A stretch of 64,000 nucleotides of DNA from Ignelater luminosus. Lineage: Eukaryota > Arthropoda > Insecta > Coleoptera > Elateridae. Below, piece by piece: positions 47,744 through 61,500 of the stretch (within the stretch, counting starts at the first letter, position 1; each line of letters opens with the position of its first letter). The notes below the pieces were generated by a model. It was not told the origin of the DNA. It ran no database searches and saw only the letters and a list, made by a program, of their open reading frames with translations. A program made the position numbers and the translations under genes. The DNA is taken from assembly GCA_011009095.1 (NCBI GenBank), contig VTPC01000415.1, positions 62,001-126,000 on the forward strand, in the 5' to 3' direction.

Positions 47744-48351
47744 TATGTCAGTGGATAGCTTGTCAAGAGCAGTTTGCAGACACTTGTTAATTTGAACTTG
47801 ATACCTATGAATCGCAAAAAATTAACTCGTTCATTCCATTCCATCCTCGTCGCTACTTACAAACTTTTCTTGAATTTTGAACCAGAATTAACGTGCAGTT
47901 CAGTGTTTAATGCTACAAAAAAATAATGCGAATTGTTAGGTTATCAAGGGAGACTAATTGCAATTATTCAGAAATGATGTTTTGATATTTTTTGTAATTG
48001 TGTTATCTTTAATTTTAAAATTCAATGATTTTCTGTGTTATTATTATTAAAAATCTATTCCCACGTTTTTCATTTTTCTTTTTAGATTTCTTTGGTACAT
48101 AAGATTTTTGTTTGTATTTCAATCTACATACAGTACATTTTTTATAGAATTTAGAGTAGGCTGTGGTTTAAGTTCAATTTTGCAGTGTAGAAAAAATATG
48201 CAATGTGATGACTTGATAACATGTAACATTAAACACACTAAGATTTATAAATTAATTGGAAATAATATAATCAGAAAAATTAGAATAAAAGTAAAATATT
48301 GAAACATAAATCAATAATGACACTGATAAATAACATCAAAATTCAAACATA
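47744..48351. other. Short AT-rich spacer between two elements
   Basis: No gene or repeat recognised between the Tc1-like element and the next MITE. Confidence 0.4.
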
Positions 48352-48641
48352 CAGGGTGTCCCGAGATCGATTTGACAATAGGTGTGAAAGACAAAAAATT
48401 CTCGAATTGAAATTTGAGCCTGTGGGGATCAGTCCTGCTTGATTAGAAACTAACTTGCGCCATATTTTTATTTTTGAAAAATTAATAAGGCTGTGATAGG
48501 TATCAAAATGTGAAAACAATCTGCACAATTTGATTTTTCAGAAATAAAAATATGGCACAAGTTAGTTTCACAGGATCAAATTTCAACTCGAGAGTTTTTT
48601 GTCTTTCACACCTATTGTTAATTCGATCTGGAGACACCCTG
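48352..48641. mobile_element. Palindromic MITE with CAGGGTGTCCCGAGATCGA ends
   Basis: A 290-base element is flanked by TA. It is almost wholly palindromic: CAATAGGTGTGAAAGACAAA, TTGAAATTTGA and AACTTG-GCCATATTTTTATTT recur in reverse complement at 48540-48640. Confidence 0.85.
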
Positions 48642-49302
48642 TATGTTTATAATAACTTTTTTAGTGAGACCAACATTAAAGTCATATAGTATGTACACTG
48701 TTATAGAAATTGTGTCATGGCCTACTCTGAATTTTGTAATAAAAAAATGCACTGTAAATTCAAATTCAATAATAATTTCCAACGGACAATGTCTTGAATT
48801 TAAGATTTCAGTTAACTGCATGCATTCTTTAATGGCGTTGAATTTTCACGTTGTTTCAAATTGGTGTTTATTTTTACAACATTGTACATTGCATAAGTGC
48901 CATTAAATGGGAGCATTATTATGTGCCTACCTACTTAAATTTCAATTTATGCAGTTAAGAAATAATGTCTGGTGGCAAATTTAGATAACAATCGACTTTT
49001 TAGCGGAGAATGCTAACTGTACTGTGATATCAAAAATTCTAAATCTCAACAAGGCCAAAAATAAAAAGTTGCATGATTTGAGATTAAATTTCTTCTTGCA
49101 GTCTGCTAAACAAATAAATCATTAAGAAAAGTAGTCTTGTTTTTATGTTGCATTTTATTGTCTTATCCGGTCAATTATTCTAGTAGGTATTGAGTAGGTC
49201 TTTTAAATTTTTCAATACTATTGAAATGATGTCAATTAAAATCAAGATGCTTACCTAGACTGGATTAAGATCTGGTGATCATTCCGGCCGAGGATACATA
49301 TA

Positions 49303-49400
49303 CAGTGTGTCCAAGATAAGGATTCACAGCATGGGGATATTGGAAACGGTAATACATACAAGGTTGGTTAAATGGGGAGAAAGTTTCGTATTTATATGCC
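49303..49400. mobile_element. 5' fragment of the 43208-43962 MITE family
   Basis: Begins CAGTGTGTCCAAGATAAGGA after TA and follows the family for about 95 bases (GGAAACGGTAATACATACAAGG) before similarity fades. A CAGGGTGAATACC end lies shortly after, at 49454. Confidence 0.65.
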
Positions 49401-50522
49401 AATGAATAATCCATGGTTACATTAACAAATATTTGCCCCGTTTCAAAGATACAGGGTGAATACCAAAAAAGTGCATTTTCTAAAATCCTGATTTATTTAT
49501 TTGTTATTAGAGATAAATGTACAATATTTTCAGAAACTAAATAGCGGCTGATGAGGATTTCAAGAACGGCTTCAAAGAAAATGCTAGGCTTTCTAGATTT
49601 CACGTACTCTTATCCAACTTTTGTTTTTCTTATAGGCGCCATATTCGATGTTTACATTTTTAAAATCATCATAAGAGTTTTTCAACCATGTACAATATGA
49701 CTATGTTTAAAGAAGAGAAAGTACAAGAAAATACAAAATTAATATTTAATCATAGTAGGCTTAATTTTTTTTGATATTCTTATGAAACAATTGCAATTTG
49801 TACCAATCAAATAATTGTTATTGTCAGTTTTGTTGTGTCTATGTATAATTCTTGTGTGGATGAATAACGTGTTAAGTGGAAAAAAACTTAACTAACTTTA
49901 TGGAAACGTTCGCTGGTGTAAAATTATATTTAATATTTGCAAATTAAACGAATTTCAAAATCAAGAGAGATATAATTAGTACATAAAAAATAACTAAAAT
50001 TTGTTTGGAACTTTTTGGGAATCTTTCAAGTTTACTATGACAATTTTCTAGCGCTGCATTTTTTAAATATTGATTAATGAAAAGGAAATCCGAAAGAAAA
50101 TAAAAGGATAAGAATATTAAATTTCAGGTTATGACGCTTTATAGTATATTTTTTTTCCTGTCAGCACTGGCTGCAAAAACATAGCGTTGTATTAGTTGCA
50201 AGAAGACGTAAGGATTTTTGCTTTTCTTTTTCACAAATGTAGTTTTGATAATGGTGCTATATTAAACATGAAAAGGCAAAAATGAAGTGAGGCAAATGTT
50301 TCGTTTTCAGTTTTGTAAAGCCTGGCAATGTAACGAAAATGTGGAGGCGATTCGAATGTAGTACTATTTTTAGCCCACTTTTTTGTGCAGTAAGACTTGC
50401 AGAAAATATGAAAGGGAAAAGACGAAACGACAGAATATTGACTGTGAAAAATAATTAAGGGTAATTTCCTGGTATTAGAATTTAACAGCAGCCAAGTTTT
50501 TAAGGAGACGATAAAATATGTA
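49401..50522. other. Pasilla intron segment, nothing recognised
   Basis: AT-rich DNA without a credible gene. Confidence 0.4.
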
Positions 50523-52200
50523 CAGTCAACGAAATAAATGTTTTCAATTTAAAAATATACATGAAATTTCAACTTTATTTATTGATTACTCTGTTAATTA
50601 TTATCTTAAAAATATGACAACGGTATAGTATTATAGGCAAATCCATTAGTAAAAACAGAGTGTAATTTAATATTTTTGATGAGGGACTTTTAAGATGCCA
50701 GTGCCCAATTTGTGTAGACAATTCGTTTTAATACGTGCGAAAAAAATGTTTTCAAAATAGGAGCCGGACGAGACAACTGCTTCATTATTAATTTATAGAA
50801 GAAAGTATTATCAGCGAAACTTGATACGAAGTAAGATCAAGTGTCCTTAAGGTAAGTAAGGATAGATTTTGCAAATTTCGTTAATATTATCGCGACTGTT
50901 TGATCAGTAAACTTAAATTTAAGATGCCTGTTAAAAGAACACGTAGCGAAATTATTCAATTAATTTATTTTAACCATACAAGCGGAAAAACGCACGCTGA
51001 AATTGCGAATACGTTAAATGTGAATATCCGAACAGGGTATAACGTAATAAATCGTATTAAAAATGAAGACAGATTGGAGCTAAAGTCTTCTCCAGGGAGG
51101 CCTAAGAAATTATCAGAGCGAAATACACGATTATTACTGAAAAAAGTGCGAGATAACCCTGGGGTTTCGAGCAAGAAATTAGCAAATGGGCTACTAAACA
51201 AAACCGGTGTGCAGGTGACCAGCAGAACTACTCAAAATGTGCTCAAACGGAACAAACAGATTAACATCGAAAAACGATTAAAGTTTGCTAATCAGACTAG
51301 TAATCGCGATGAACATTACTGATACAATGTAATATTTTGCGACGAATCCAAGATTATGTTATATTACAATGATGGACCTCAACAAGTTTGACGGAAGGCA
51401 AATGAAGCACTGAAACCCAAAAATATTATACCTACCGTAAAATTCGTTGGATTGTCAGTGCTGGGTTGGGGGTGTATGGCAGCTTCTGGTGTTGGAGAAA
51501 TGACTTTTATTGAAGGGACTATGGATCACCTACAATATTTAACTATCCTGAAGACAGCAGTGCGCGAAAATTGGGCCTGGAAGGACGTTATCTATTTTAC
51601 CAGGATAACGATGCTAAACATCGCTCCTAAGCAGTACGTTCCTGGATGCTCTACAACTGCCCAAAAGTAATAGAACCTCCTCCACAAAGTCCGGGCCTTA
51701 ACGCTATAGAGCATTTATGGCCAGATTTGAAAATACAAGTAGCAGCAAGACATCCTTCGAACCGAAATCAGTTGAAGACCTTCATCTTGGAGAAATGGAA
51801 CAAAATTAAACTAGAAGATTGTTTAAATTTGGTCGATTCAATGAAAAAACGTTAACAAGAGGTAACTAAGGCATAAGGGATGCGTACTACTAGATATTAA
51901 TAATTATTATTAATGTGTCCCTGAAAAAAGAAGTGTTTTTCGTGCTTCACATAATGCTTAAGCAAGTTTTGAAAACATTTTTTTCGCAGTGTAGATTATC
52001 TTACTTTTTAATTAAATTCAGTGTTTTTCTTTTATTTTTTATTTCATTTTAACAAAATCTTGTAATTATATAGAAATATGTTTAATAAGCAAATTAGCGT
52101 TTGAATTTTTTAAATTTCTAAACCCATTCTCCTTTTATTGTCTGTAAAAGTCAGAATTTCGTTGATTTTCAAGTATTGAAAACATTTATTTCGTTGACTG
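50523..52200 (+). mobile_element. Tc1-like transposon, DD34E, with perfect inverted ends
   Basis: A 1,678-base element has identical 26-base inverted ends starting CAGTCAACGAAATAAATG, flanked by TA. Perfect ends with a broken transposase suggest insertion in the not very distant past, or mobilisation in trans. Confidence 0.93.
50924..51855 (+). pseudogene. Decayed Tc1-type transposase of the 50-52 kb element
   Basis: Starts MPVKRTRSEIIQLIYF with a helix-turn-helix (GKTHAEIANTLNVNIRT) and GRPKKLS linker, clean for 132 codons. A TGA follows DEHY, then IFCDESKIML (first catalytic D), a second TGA, GLSVLGWGCMAASGVGEM, a frame change, YQDNDAKHRS (second D) with a stop after it, and PGLNAIEHLW (E). 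Spacing between the second D and the E is 34, placing it in DD34E/Tc1. Two TGA codons where Trp would fit, one shift and one further stop make it non-functional. Confidence 0.88.
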
Positions 52201-55200
52201 TATAAAAGAAATTGAGGAATAAAAAAGGGTTTTAAAGTTCTGTTTCTCATTTTCTTAATAAGCATTTAAAATCCTGAAATTAATATAAGGGCTTTTATAC
52301 ATAAAATCTCTGACATTTTTCTCTCCAGTAAAGACAGTTTATACTGCTAGAGAAGTTTTTTTATGAAGTTGCATTTATTCACATTGTGTAATTCTGACAT
52401 TTAACTTCAATAATTATTCCTTCATTATTTATAATTAGAATGCAGCAAAGTTAAAAGAGTTAATTATATCCTTGTAACAGTTATTATTTATTACCATTTA
52501 TGTTACATTACCTGTCGAATTATTAGTTTTTATTTGTCATAATAACAGCAGCAACAATTATTATTAATGGTTAGTGGATTTTTAAAAGTAAACTTTTTTA
52601 ATGATTCGTTTCTTAAAATATTATGTAGGCGTTTCTTATTAAAAACTTTTAAGGGAAACACTGTGACAGAAATAATAATTTTTCTTTCTGTTATCCAAAT
52701 TGTAAAATTGAAAATCTCAATTTACGTTGCTATAGTACACTTTAATATAGTCGTTAATGAAGTTTGGTATAATTGAAATTTTGTTTATCTTCATTTTGAT
52801 TAAGTGAAATTTTGTATATCGTTATTTTGATTAAGTAAATATTTCTATGATAACTTCCAAAGAGTCCTAAATCAATATTGTATTATGTTAATATTTGAGA
52901 AGTTATTAAAAAATAGTTTTAGTAGTTCATTATGTTATTAATATGTATGTACTTCTCAAAGATAGTTCGAACACAAATTGATAATCAATAAATTATATAT
53001 AGAATGTTTTTCACGATGGATGAGTTATTAGCTTGTGTAGCTTAACAGTTAATTCATGATTTTACGTGTGCAGTACAAATATTTCGATCCAGTTTCATTC
53101 TTTCCTTCTATCGACAATTCCAATACTATTTATATGCGAAGCTTACTTTACCGCTACTTCATTTGTGAATATTTCAGATATTTCACGGTCTATATAATTT
53201 ATAACAAATTTCATATGCCATTTCACAACAGGAGCGTGACCGTTTGAAGTATACGTAGCAATTTCGATGGTACTGCTATATTGCCTAAACTTGTATGTAT
53301 ACTATGTACTAATATATAGGATTGTCCGTATAAAAACAGTTGAAAAAGGTTCTTCTAATAAGATACTTAAAAAACCATTAAGTATGTTTTAATGTTATTA
53401 GTTAAAATGTTTTAAATAGCCGTCTTCAATAATTTATCAAACTTATTAAAAACACACTGAAAAGTTAAATATTCTAACACATTTTTAACTGAAATGAAAA
53501 TCTCCACTTCGTACTTTCAACAGAGAATTTTTGTCATACTATTGACATTATGATTGAACTAGTTGCGTCCTTTTATGTCACTGTCACACAATTAATATTC
53601 ATTTCCCTGTTATTAGATTTCCTTAACAATCTTCTTTGATAATTGGAGTATTTTTGAGCATTAATTTGTGTTTTCGACAGAAGAAAAAAAATTAAATTTT
53701 AAATGGAAGTCATTAAGTTTTGTATAAGTAGTTGGAAATTATGGTAATTTGATACGACTGCATTTTTGCAAAGTGGAATGCTGTCTCAGAGAAAACAATA
53801 ACAATTAGTCCATAAAGTTTCTACTAATTAATTCTCAAGGTTCTAATTGTAAGTATTTCTCAAGCTAGTCTTGTATTTGCCTCTACATACATTGGAATTC
53901 CTGCAATCTCTTCTGCTAAAATCAATCTCATAGAATTAGATACTTTTAATATAAAAAGCAAACAAGAATGTCAAAATCGATGCCTGATTCAAAATACACC
54001 ATTTCACACCTGTAGATTTTGTTCAGAATTCCAAACTCCAGTTTCTGAGAATGATAAGCGTACATATGATTAAGGTAAGTTTTCTGGAAGTGGAACTTCT
54101 TGAAAACTCGAGATGATTGATTTCTTTGTGATTGCTACCTACGGGACAAATCAAAATCTAAAAATTTGGAAATACATAAGAAAGATTGAAGAACACTTCT
54201 TCTGATGCTAGCCTAGTGAATTACTTGTCAGACTGGGGTGTGAAAAAAAAGGAGTAAGCTGTGGGACACCGAAATTCCGTCGACTAGAAGGAATTGTATG
54301 TAATAAACTGCAAGGATGACTTCTAAGAAATGGAGTAAAAACAGTTCGATTAAATCACATTGATTTTATTGATTAAATTGAGAAAAGTACTTCACAAATA
54401 TCCACCAACGAGTTTGCTCTTTTTTATTTAATTTTAGGCAATTGTTGAAATTTGGATGTCCAGAATTCTATTCTAAATTCTCATATCCATTTGCAAACTA
54501 CGCAATAAAGAAAATCAAAAAAATTCCTACTATGCTGACCTAATCAGATAACAGCCCATTTTTCATTTAAAAAATCTGGTACGAGATTACATCCGTAAGC
54601 AATCTGAAACAGAATCGCTCAGTGGTTTTGTGCGTTTCTGAATAATTCGAAATCTCTTCATTTCACAAAGAGTGCCGCTTAGTTCTTTTCAATCGACACA
54701 ATTGGTAGTATTAGCCTATACAGAGTATAATCGAGACTCCCTACCAACTAGCCTGTTGTGATTCTCCGATTCAGTTAGCACTTTCCGAAATATGCTCCTA
54801 AACGAGTTCCATTGTAGAATTTATCATAATAGATTCCATTCGATTAGAATTTGTATGGTTTATTACAAGAATAATAGTAGAGTGGTACTGCTATTTAAAG
54901 AAAACATTGATGATGTCATATGTTCGACATCGATGACGTTACAATTCTTTACTAAAGATAACAAAAAGAGAAATGAGGATAAGGATTCTGGGCACTAAAA
55001 GCCCTTGGCAAAGCTTTCAAAATTCTGGAGTTAAGTCAAGGGTTTGGTTTCTTATTACACAGAGTGGTTCTGAAATGGTTGACTCAATTTTGGAATTCGG
55101 GCTCTCCAAAGTAAAGAAAGAATTTTTATGTCTTTGGTGTTAGAGCTGGTTCAGTTTTTCTTTGAATATGAACAGCATTGTGCTATTAAGGCTATAAAAA

Positions 55201-55469
55201 TCAACAAGACCATAAAAAATAATTATTTTTTGCACGACCGCCTGTAAAGTTGGCGCTTTACAACTAGTTGTCAATGTCAGAAGTTGACAATTATAAACAT
55301 TTGCAATTAATTTGACGTATCGATGTCGTAATGAAATCATTATGCGTTCCTATGATCTTGGTCAACTTCATTTTTTAATCTACCGTCAATGGTTTTTTTT
55401 ATTATTTTCTTTAAAATACGATCGTGCAAGAAATATTGTATACAACTCTAGTGTAACACCCTTGTAATA
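52201..55469. other. Pasilla intron segment, nothing recognised
   Basis: AT-rich DNA. Open frames such as the one near 54792 show no recognisable content. Confidence 0.4.
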
Positions 55470-56292
55470 CAGGGTGGCTGAAAAATCGTTCACCAGCCTA
55501 TAACTATTTTATTTTTAAAGATATAAAACAAATGCACAGGAAAAAGTTGCTTGATGTAATAAGAGGCATAATATCATGCATTGAAAGAAAACCCAACGTC
55601 TATTGTTTTCGCGTAACATAACTAACTTCAATTGTTCAAATGAAACACTTTGCATATTTCTCAAAATTCTGAATATACTTGAAATTCTCTTTTCAACCAT
55701 ATAACATACTTAACGATTCTCTTGAGGGCTTGACCTGCAAGATTACTCGATTTATCAATTTTAGATTACTTCTAATGGGGCTTTTTAAAAGATCATGTTT
55801 ACGTAACTCCATCAGCAAATCTAAATGATTTGGAAACTAAAATTACTGCAGCTATAGCATTAGTTACGCCAGAAATGTTACAACGCGCTAGGCATAATTT
55901 AATTCTCAGAGCAGAAACATTTATTTTTCAACTCATTTAGACTTGCTGATGGAGTTACATAAACATGATGCTTTAAAAAGCCTCATAAGAAGTAATCCAG
56001 AATTGATAAATCGGGTAATCTTGCAAGCCAAGACCTCAAGAAAATCGTTAAGTATGTTATATGATTGAAAAGAGAATTTCAGGTATATTCAGAATTTTGA
56101 GAACTATACAGGGTGTTCCATTTAAACAATTAAAGTTAGTTGATGTTACGCGAAAATAGCAGGCGTTGAGTTTTCTTTCACTGCATGATATTATGCCTCT
56201 TATTACATCAAACAACTTTCTCGTTTGCAATTTGTTCATATCTTTAAAAATAAAATAGTTATAGGCTGGTGAACAATTTTTCAGCCACCCTG
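55470..56292. mobile_element. Foldback MITE with CAGGGTGGCTGAAAAATCG ends
   Basis: An 823-base element is flanked by TA. The arms are about 340 bases and pair closely (CACCAGCCTATAACTATTTT, GCTTGATGTAATAAGAGGCA, GATTACTCGATTTATCAATT) around a loop of about 130 bases. The right arm contains an extra TACAGGGTGTTCCATTT where the left arm reads a decayed version, hinting that the CAGGGTG motif occurs inside the arm as well as at the ends. Confidence 0.85.
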
Positions 56293-56787
56293 TATAAATA
56301 ACTATTATACACTATGAAGCGCCAGCACATTTCAGTCGCATTGCCATAGAATATTTGAATCGAACATATCCAAATTGGGGGGACATCTTTGTATGTTATT
56401 CCGGTTAAACCGATATGTGCCGGAATTAAGAAAGCGAATTATAGGTATAGCTACGAACATATAAAAAATACACCCGGAATATTTGAGCGCTTTCGATTTA
56501 ATCGATGGTCAGGCGAATGCAAGCCTATGTTGAAATTGAAGGTGGACATTTTCGACAGTTTCTTTAGTTAAAAAATAAACTAAGTATCTTTCGATGGCAT
56601 TGTTGTTCTCTAGCTTGAATAGCATAAACACTGTTCATATTCGATTAAACATGGAATGAACTCTAACTTTGATATGAGACATATCCGGGTACACGTTTAT
56701 AGGAACTATTTTTCTTTATTTTGGCGAGTTTAAGCTAATGTCAATATTTGGCTTGCCATTTCAGAACTACCCTATAGTATAGACATA

Positions 56788-58576
56788 CACTGCTCAAAAT
56801 AATTAGAGGAACGCTTCTTTACAGTTGAATAACTTTTTAATTTGCAACGCTGTACAAATTTTAACTAAGAATATCTTAAAGATTAATATGTTGTTCGAAT
56901 AAAACTGTGAAAAGAATAGATATTCACTTAGCGCTCTTGAGATAACGGTATCAATTGAAGCGGTCATTGTTAAAAGAGGATATGTAACAAAAATCAAATT
57001 GTTGATAAAGTTAAAAAACTGCCTAGCAAAAAGAAAGGGAGATTTTTTATGACTTTAGTGATGACAGTTTTCTCCCGACTTTTCTACAAATTGATTTTAC
57101 CACTCTCTGTTAAAAGAAAAGAATTTTCAAATGTTTTACAGCAATCTGAAATTTTGCACATACCCCCTTTTAACAATGGCCAATTCAGTTAGAAAAAAAA
57201 ACTACAAGAAATAAAATGAAAACAATAATGAAAATTCCAATTCAGAAATGTAGTGTGCTTTGGTATAGTAAATTATGTTGATAGTTGATTGTACATTGTT
57301 GAATTTCACACCAGTTATGTCGAAATGAGGTATCTAAATGAAGTAGAAGTTGATCGTGCTGTTGCAGCTATTGAAAATGGCACCATTATTCGACAAGTTG
57401 CAAGAAATTTTAACATAAGCCCTTCTGTTGTTCATCGTGTGTGGAATCGTTACCTATAAACCGAAGGATATAAACGACATATTGGACACAGTTCCATAAG
57501 GAAAACGAATCCAATTCAGAATCGATTTTTATCCTATCCTCCTTACGTTCTCGCATATATACAGCAAAAGATCTTTAAAGTGGGTTAAGAACGACTCATG
57601 GATTAGAGATTTATGACCAGACTGTAAGGAATAGACTGAGAGAATGAAACCTGAGAGCATGAATCCCCGTGCGAAAAACAATTTTAACGCAAAATCACAT
57701 AAGGTATCGTTTAAATTTTGTTCGTGAACAATGGCAACTTAAGACATTGGAGACCAGTACTGTTCTCAGATGTGTTACAATTCCGTTTGAGTCGTTGTAA
57801 TGGTCGAGTACGTGTACATCGACGACCGAATGAACGGCATTCTGCAACTACTGTGCAAGAAGTTGAAAGATTTGGTGGTGGGTCTGTAATAGTTTGGGGC
57901 GGAATTAGTCTCGAGGAAAGAACAGATCTCGCAGTAGTTCCAGGGAACCTAACAGCTCAACGGCACATTGACCTTAGTCTGTAGGATCATGTTGTAGCAG
58001 CCACTAATGGTATAGGTCCTAACTTTGTATTTATGCAAGGCCTCATGCTACGGCTATCACCATGAACTTTCTTCACCACCACGGGATTTAAACCATGGAT
58101 TGGTTTCCGCTAAGTCCTAACCTCAACCCTATCGAACATCTTTGGGACTTGTTGGACAGATGTGTTCGGAGGCGTCCAGACCTACCTCAGACTCTCCAAC
58201 AGTTAGCAAATGCCCTAATCGAAGAATGGGAGAATATACCTCAAGAAGACATTCTTAGAGTCATTCGAAGAATGTCTGGAAAGTGTCTAGAAGTTCTTCG
58301 TGCCAATGGAAGACATACACGTTATTAGTGAAGCGGACTTTCTAGGAAACTTTACGTTATCTAGGCAGGATTATTTGCTCTTCGCTTTATTTTTTGTAAT
58401 TTTTTTGAATTGATATTGTTATCTTACGAATTTGTCTGTTAGATTTGTATTATTTTCGCAAATTTGTTGGCAAAATGTTAATCTTTCAGATATTTATAAT
58501 TACATTTGTACATTGTTGCATATTAAAAAAGTTCTTCAGATGTACATAAGCCTTCCTATAATTATTTTGAGCAGTG
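56788..58576 (+). mobile_element. Third Tc1-like transposon
   Basis: A 1,789-base element has ends CACTGCTCAAAATAATTA inverted on both sides and TA flanks. It is a different family from the other two by ends and protein. Confidence 0.92.
57325..58328 (+). pseudogene. Decayed Tc1-type transposase of the 57-58 kb element
   Basis: Starts MRYLNEVEVDRAV with a helix-turn-helix (GTIIRQVARNFNISPSVVHR) that soon meets a stop. Later pieces are HWRPVLFSDVLQFRL (first catalytic D; the usual DES is changed to DVL), RVRVHRRPNERH, GGGSVIVWGGIS, and SPNLNPIEHLWDLLDR (E) through the C-terminus. Around 58033 the sequence that should carry the second D (DNARPH in relatives) has lost about nine bases, so the catalytic Asp is missing. 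Several stops and shifts are present. Confidence 0.88.
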
Positions 58577-61500
58577 TATATTGCGTTGTTGTCAAAGTAG
58601 TTCAATCTCAATCCTAATACTACAAGAATAGTGAAAGTCTCTCTGGCTTTCAGTCTGCTGTCTGGGTGCCCATCCAAATGGTTCAAATTGGATGACGTGA
58701 TTAGAGAAATGGGAGAATTAATATGCTTTTAGGGCTTGTATAGAACGTTGTTCTTGTTCCATTTGCAAATTAAAACTACAAATGTTCAAAATGCTACGTA
58801 CTAAAGTAATATCTTGTTATTTAAATAAATTATGTTGAATTTTGTAGTGACGTAATAAGCGACAGTCAACTGAAAGGACAAATTATACACTACTAGTTTT
58901 TCTTGTGTAATTTTGACTGATTTTAAATAATACAAGCAGGCTAAGTATACAACTCCCTCAAGCAAATCATCACCTGCTTTTCTAAAGTTCAATTTTATTT
59001 TTAACTTACCTGTAGATATATTCATCTTTCGAAATGTATTTAGTATCAGCCAATTTTGTTTTTAGTTTGATGTCTTTGTTTTTATCGTTGATTCTAAACT
59101 GGCATTTTGTTTGTGTGGGTGGTTTTCTTTCGTTCGAGCTTATTAGCATAAATCAAATCTGAAGTGTGTTTTAAAAATTGAGTTTGCAAATAAAATTTAT
59201 CTGCTCTCGAATGACATAATTAATTAAATCCGAGTGAAATTACTGTATTACGATGCAATTCTAGAGCAGGTTTCTGACATTAAAAAAACTCCCATAACTA
59301 TGTGTTAGTAGGTCTAGGCTGTCTAGCTTTATACGAGTCGCAAGTCTTTTCATTAGGAAAAGTTAAATGTAGAAGTATGTGTTCAAGGTGAAGTATGTTC
59401 TAAATAATTTTAGCTCACACATACACACACACGGGCACATTATAAATGTGGGAGTCACAAAAGCGACTTAATTATGTGTGAGTGAAGTATTACATAATGA
59501 AGAATCACATTATATTATTATTATTTTTCATTCATTCGCGTGGCTAATGGAATACCTACAACTGCATGTATAAGATATGTTTGTGTATATGATTAACTTG
59601 GAAATTTCAAGTTGTCAATTAGTAACTTTAAATTGGAATTGTTAGAATTCCTGGCTTGCCCTTATTAAAAACTAATTTGAAATATTTTTTAATGTTACCT
59701 AAAAGGAACATTTTAATTCGAAAGTAAATTGAATGAAAGTGTAAGAACTTATTAATATCAAATTTAAATTTGCGTAATTGTAAGAGCGGCTCATTTTCCG
59801 TAATTTTCTGAAGGAATTAATAAGAATAAAATTGCTTTTCCAATGTTTTTGGTTGTAAATTTTGCAATATACTCGTTGATTAAAGGACGAAATTACAATG
59901 CAAATTAATTGTTTCCGTTTCGATGCCTAATTAGTTTGAAATTGGAATTGTAACGTTTATTGTGTTGAAAACAATTTGCTAATTTTATGGAAAAAAGAAA
60001 TATTTAAACAGAAAATAGAGAAGTTATGCTAGGTATTTCGAAATAACAAGTGTTTTTGAAATAACGATCAAATAGTTCGAAAGTAACTATGAGTGTGTAC
60101 TTCCTTTTCAAAACAGGTTGCAATGAACGGTCGATATCATGTATCCAAAGTTCTTGAACCCATTTTGTTTTAGATTACATTCAAAGGGTTTGGACAATGA
60201 ACTGGATTATTTAAGTAAATGGATGTCAGTAGTTTAGCAAACCTTCTGAAACCTGTTTTACCTCCAGAATACCATGGAATGTAATTAATTTGAAACTGGC
60301 TGCAAAATTAATAGGTGTTGTTTTCAAAACTGAGCAATGAAAGCAGTTGAGCAGTAGTTCTTGAAATCTAATTTATGTTAGAGCAATATAGGGTTTGTAC
60401 GATTTAAGTTACTCAATAAACATCTGCTCCTATCATATAAAACGAAGAAAGTATTAAAATACATTAGTCGAGAACCATAAGCTCATTTTTCAAGATTTTG
60501 TAAATTTAAAAGCCTCTTCCTATTAATCTTAAATACAAGTCAATAGTGTGCACTTCTTAATATCACATTAATTGTCTGAGAGTCTCTGAATTTTATATTT
60601 TCCTTATTTTAAAACCGTTTATCATTGAGTTATGTTTTTAAAAGCGATTAAAAATGTCTTGGTTTTGTTAACTTCCTAAATATTCACTTATATACAACCC
60701 GTAACCACTTCCTTTCCACAAAACGTTTTTTAAAACTCAATTATCTCATTTACCTTTTTTTTTAGTATTAAAACAATATTCTTCTTGCTTTCGTTTTGCA
60801 CACGTAACACTAGACATTTTTTATGTTTATTCAGTTAGAACAGTAGATAAAACCACCATTTTTATTTTCATACTGCACGCCCATAAAGCTGCAAGTTGTA
60901 ATAATGTTGGAGGATTTATTATTACTTACTTTTTTCTTGAAGAAAAATAGGTGTTCATTTTATGTAATTGTTGCGTCATAAACCTACATGTTATGTAGGA
61001 AGGATATGAATATAATTTTGAAGTTTGCAACGGTAACATCATACCGTGACGGTTAAATTTTGTTGTGGGTGAAGAATGCTTTAAAACGGATTTATCTGCT
61101 AATTGTTCCTTTTTATATTAGTTGCAAACGTACATAAAACATCGTTTCGTTTTATGTCTCTTTGATAATTACAGTAATTTATTGTTTCAAGTATTTTGAT
61201 TAGTATTATATAATACCATAAAGATAATATATTACAATATAGTATTTCTTATCAGTTACTAATAAATCAACTGTTAGTTTGTTTACAGTAAACACTGAGT
61301 TTATTAAATTCCAAAATTACTAGTCTTTTATTAGACCGTAGATATTGACTACATAACTATATTAAAATTCGATGAATTTCTCTCTCTTGGCAAAAATTGC
61401 ATTCAAATTTATTTCCGCGCCAAGACTATCCGAGGCACGAAAGATAGTTAGTAGCTCCTTCTTACTACAAATAGCTTACAATAGAAACTCTTACGTTGCA

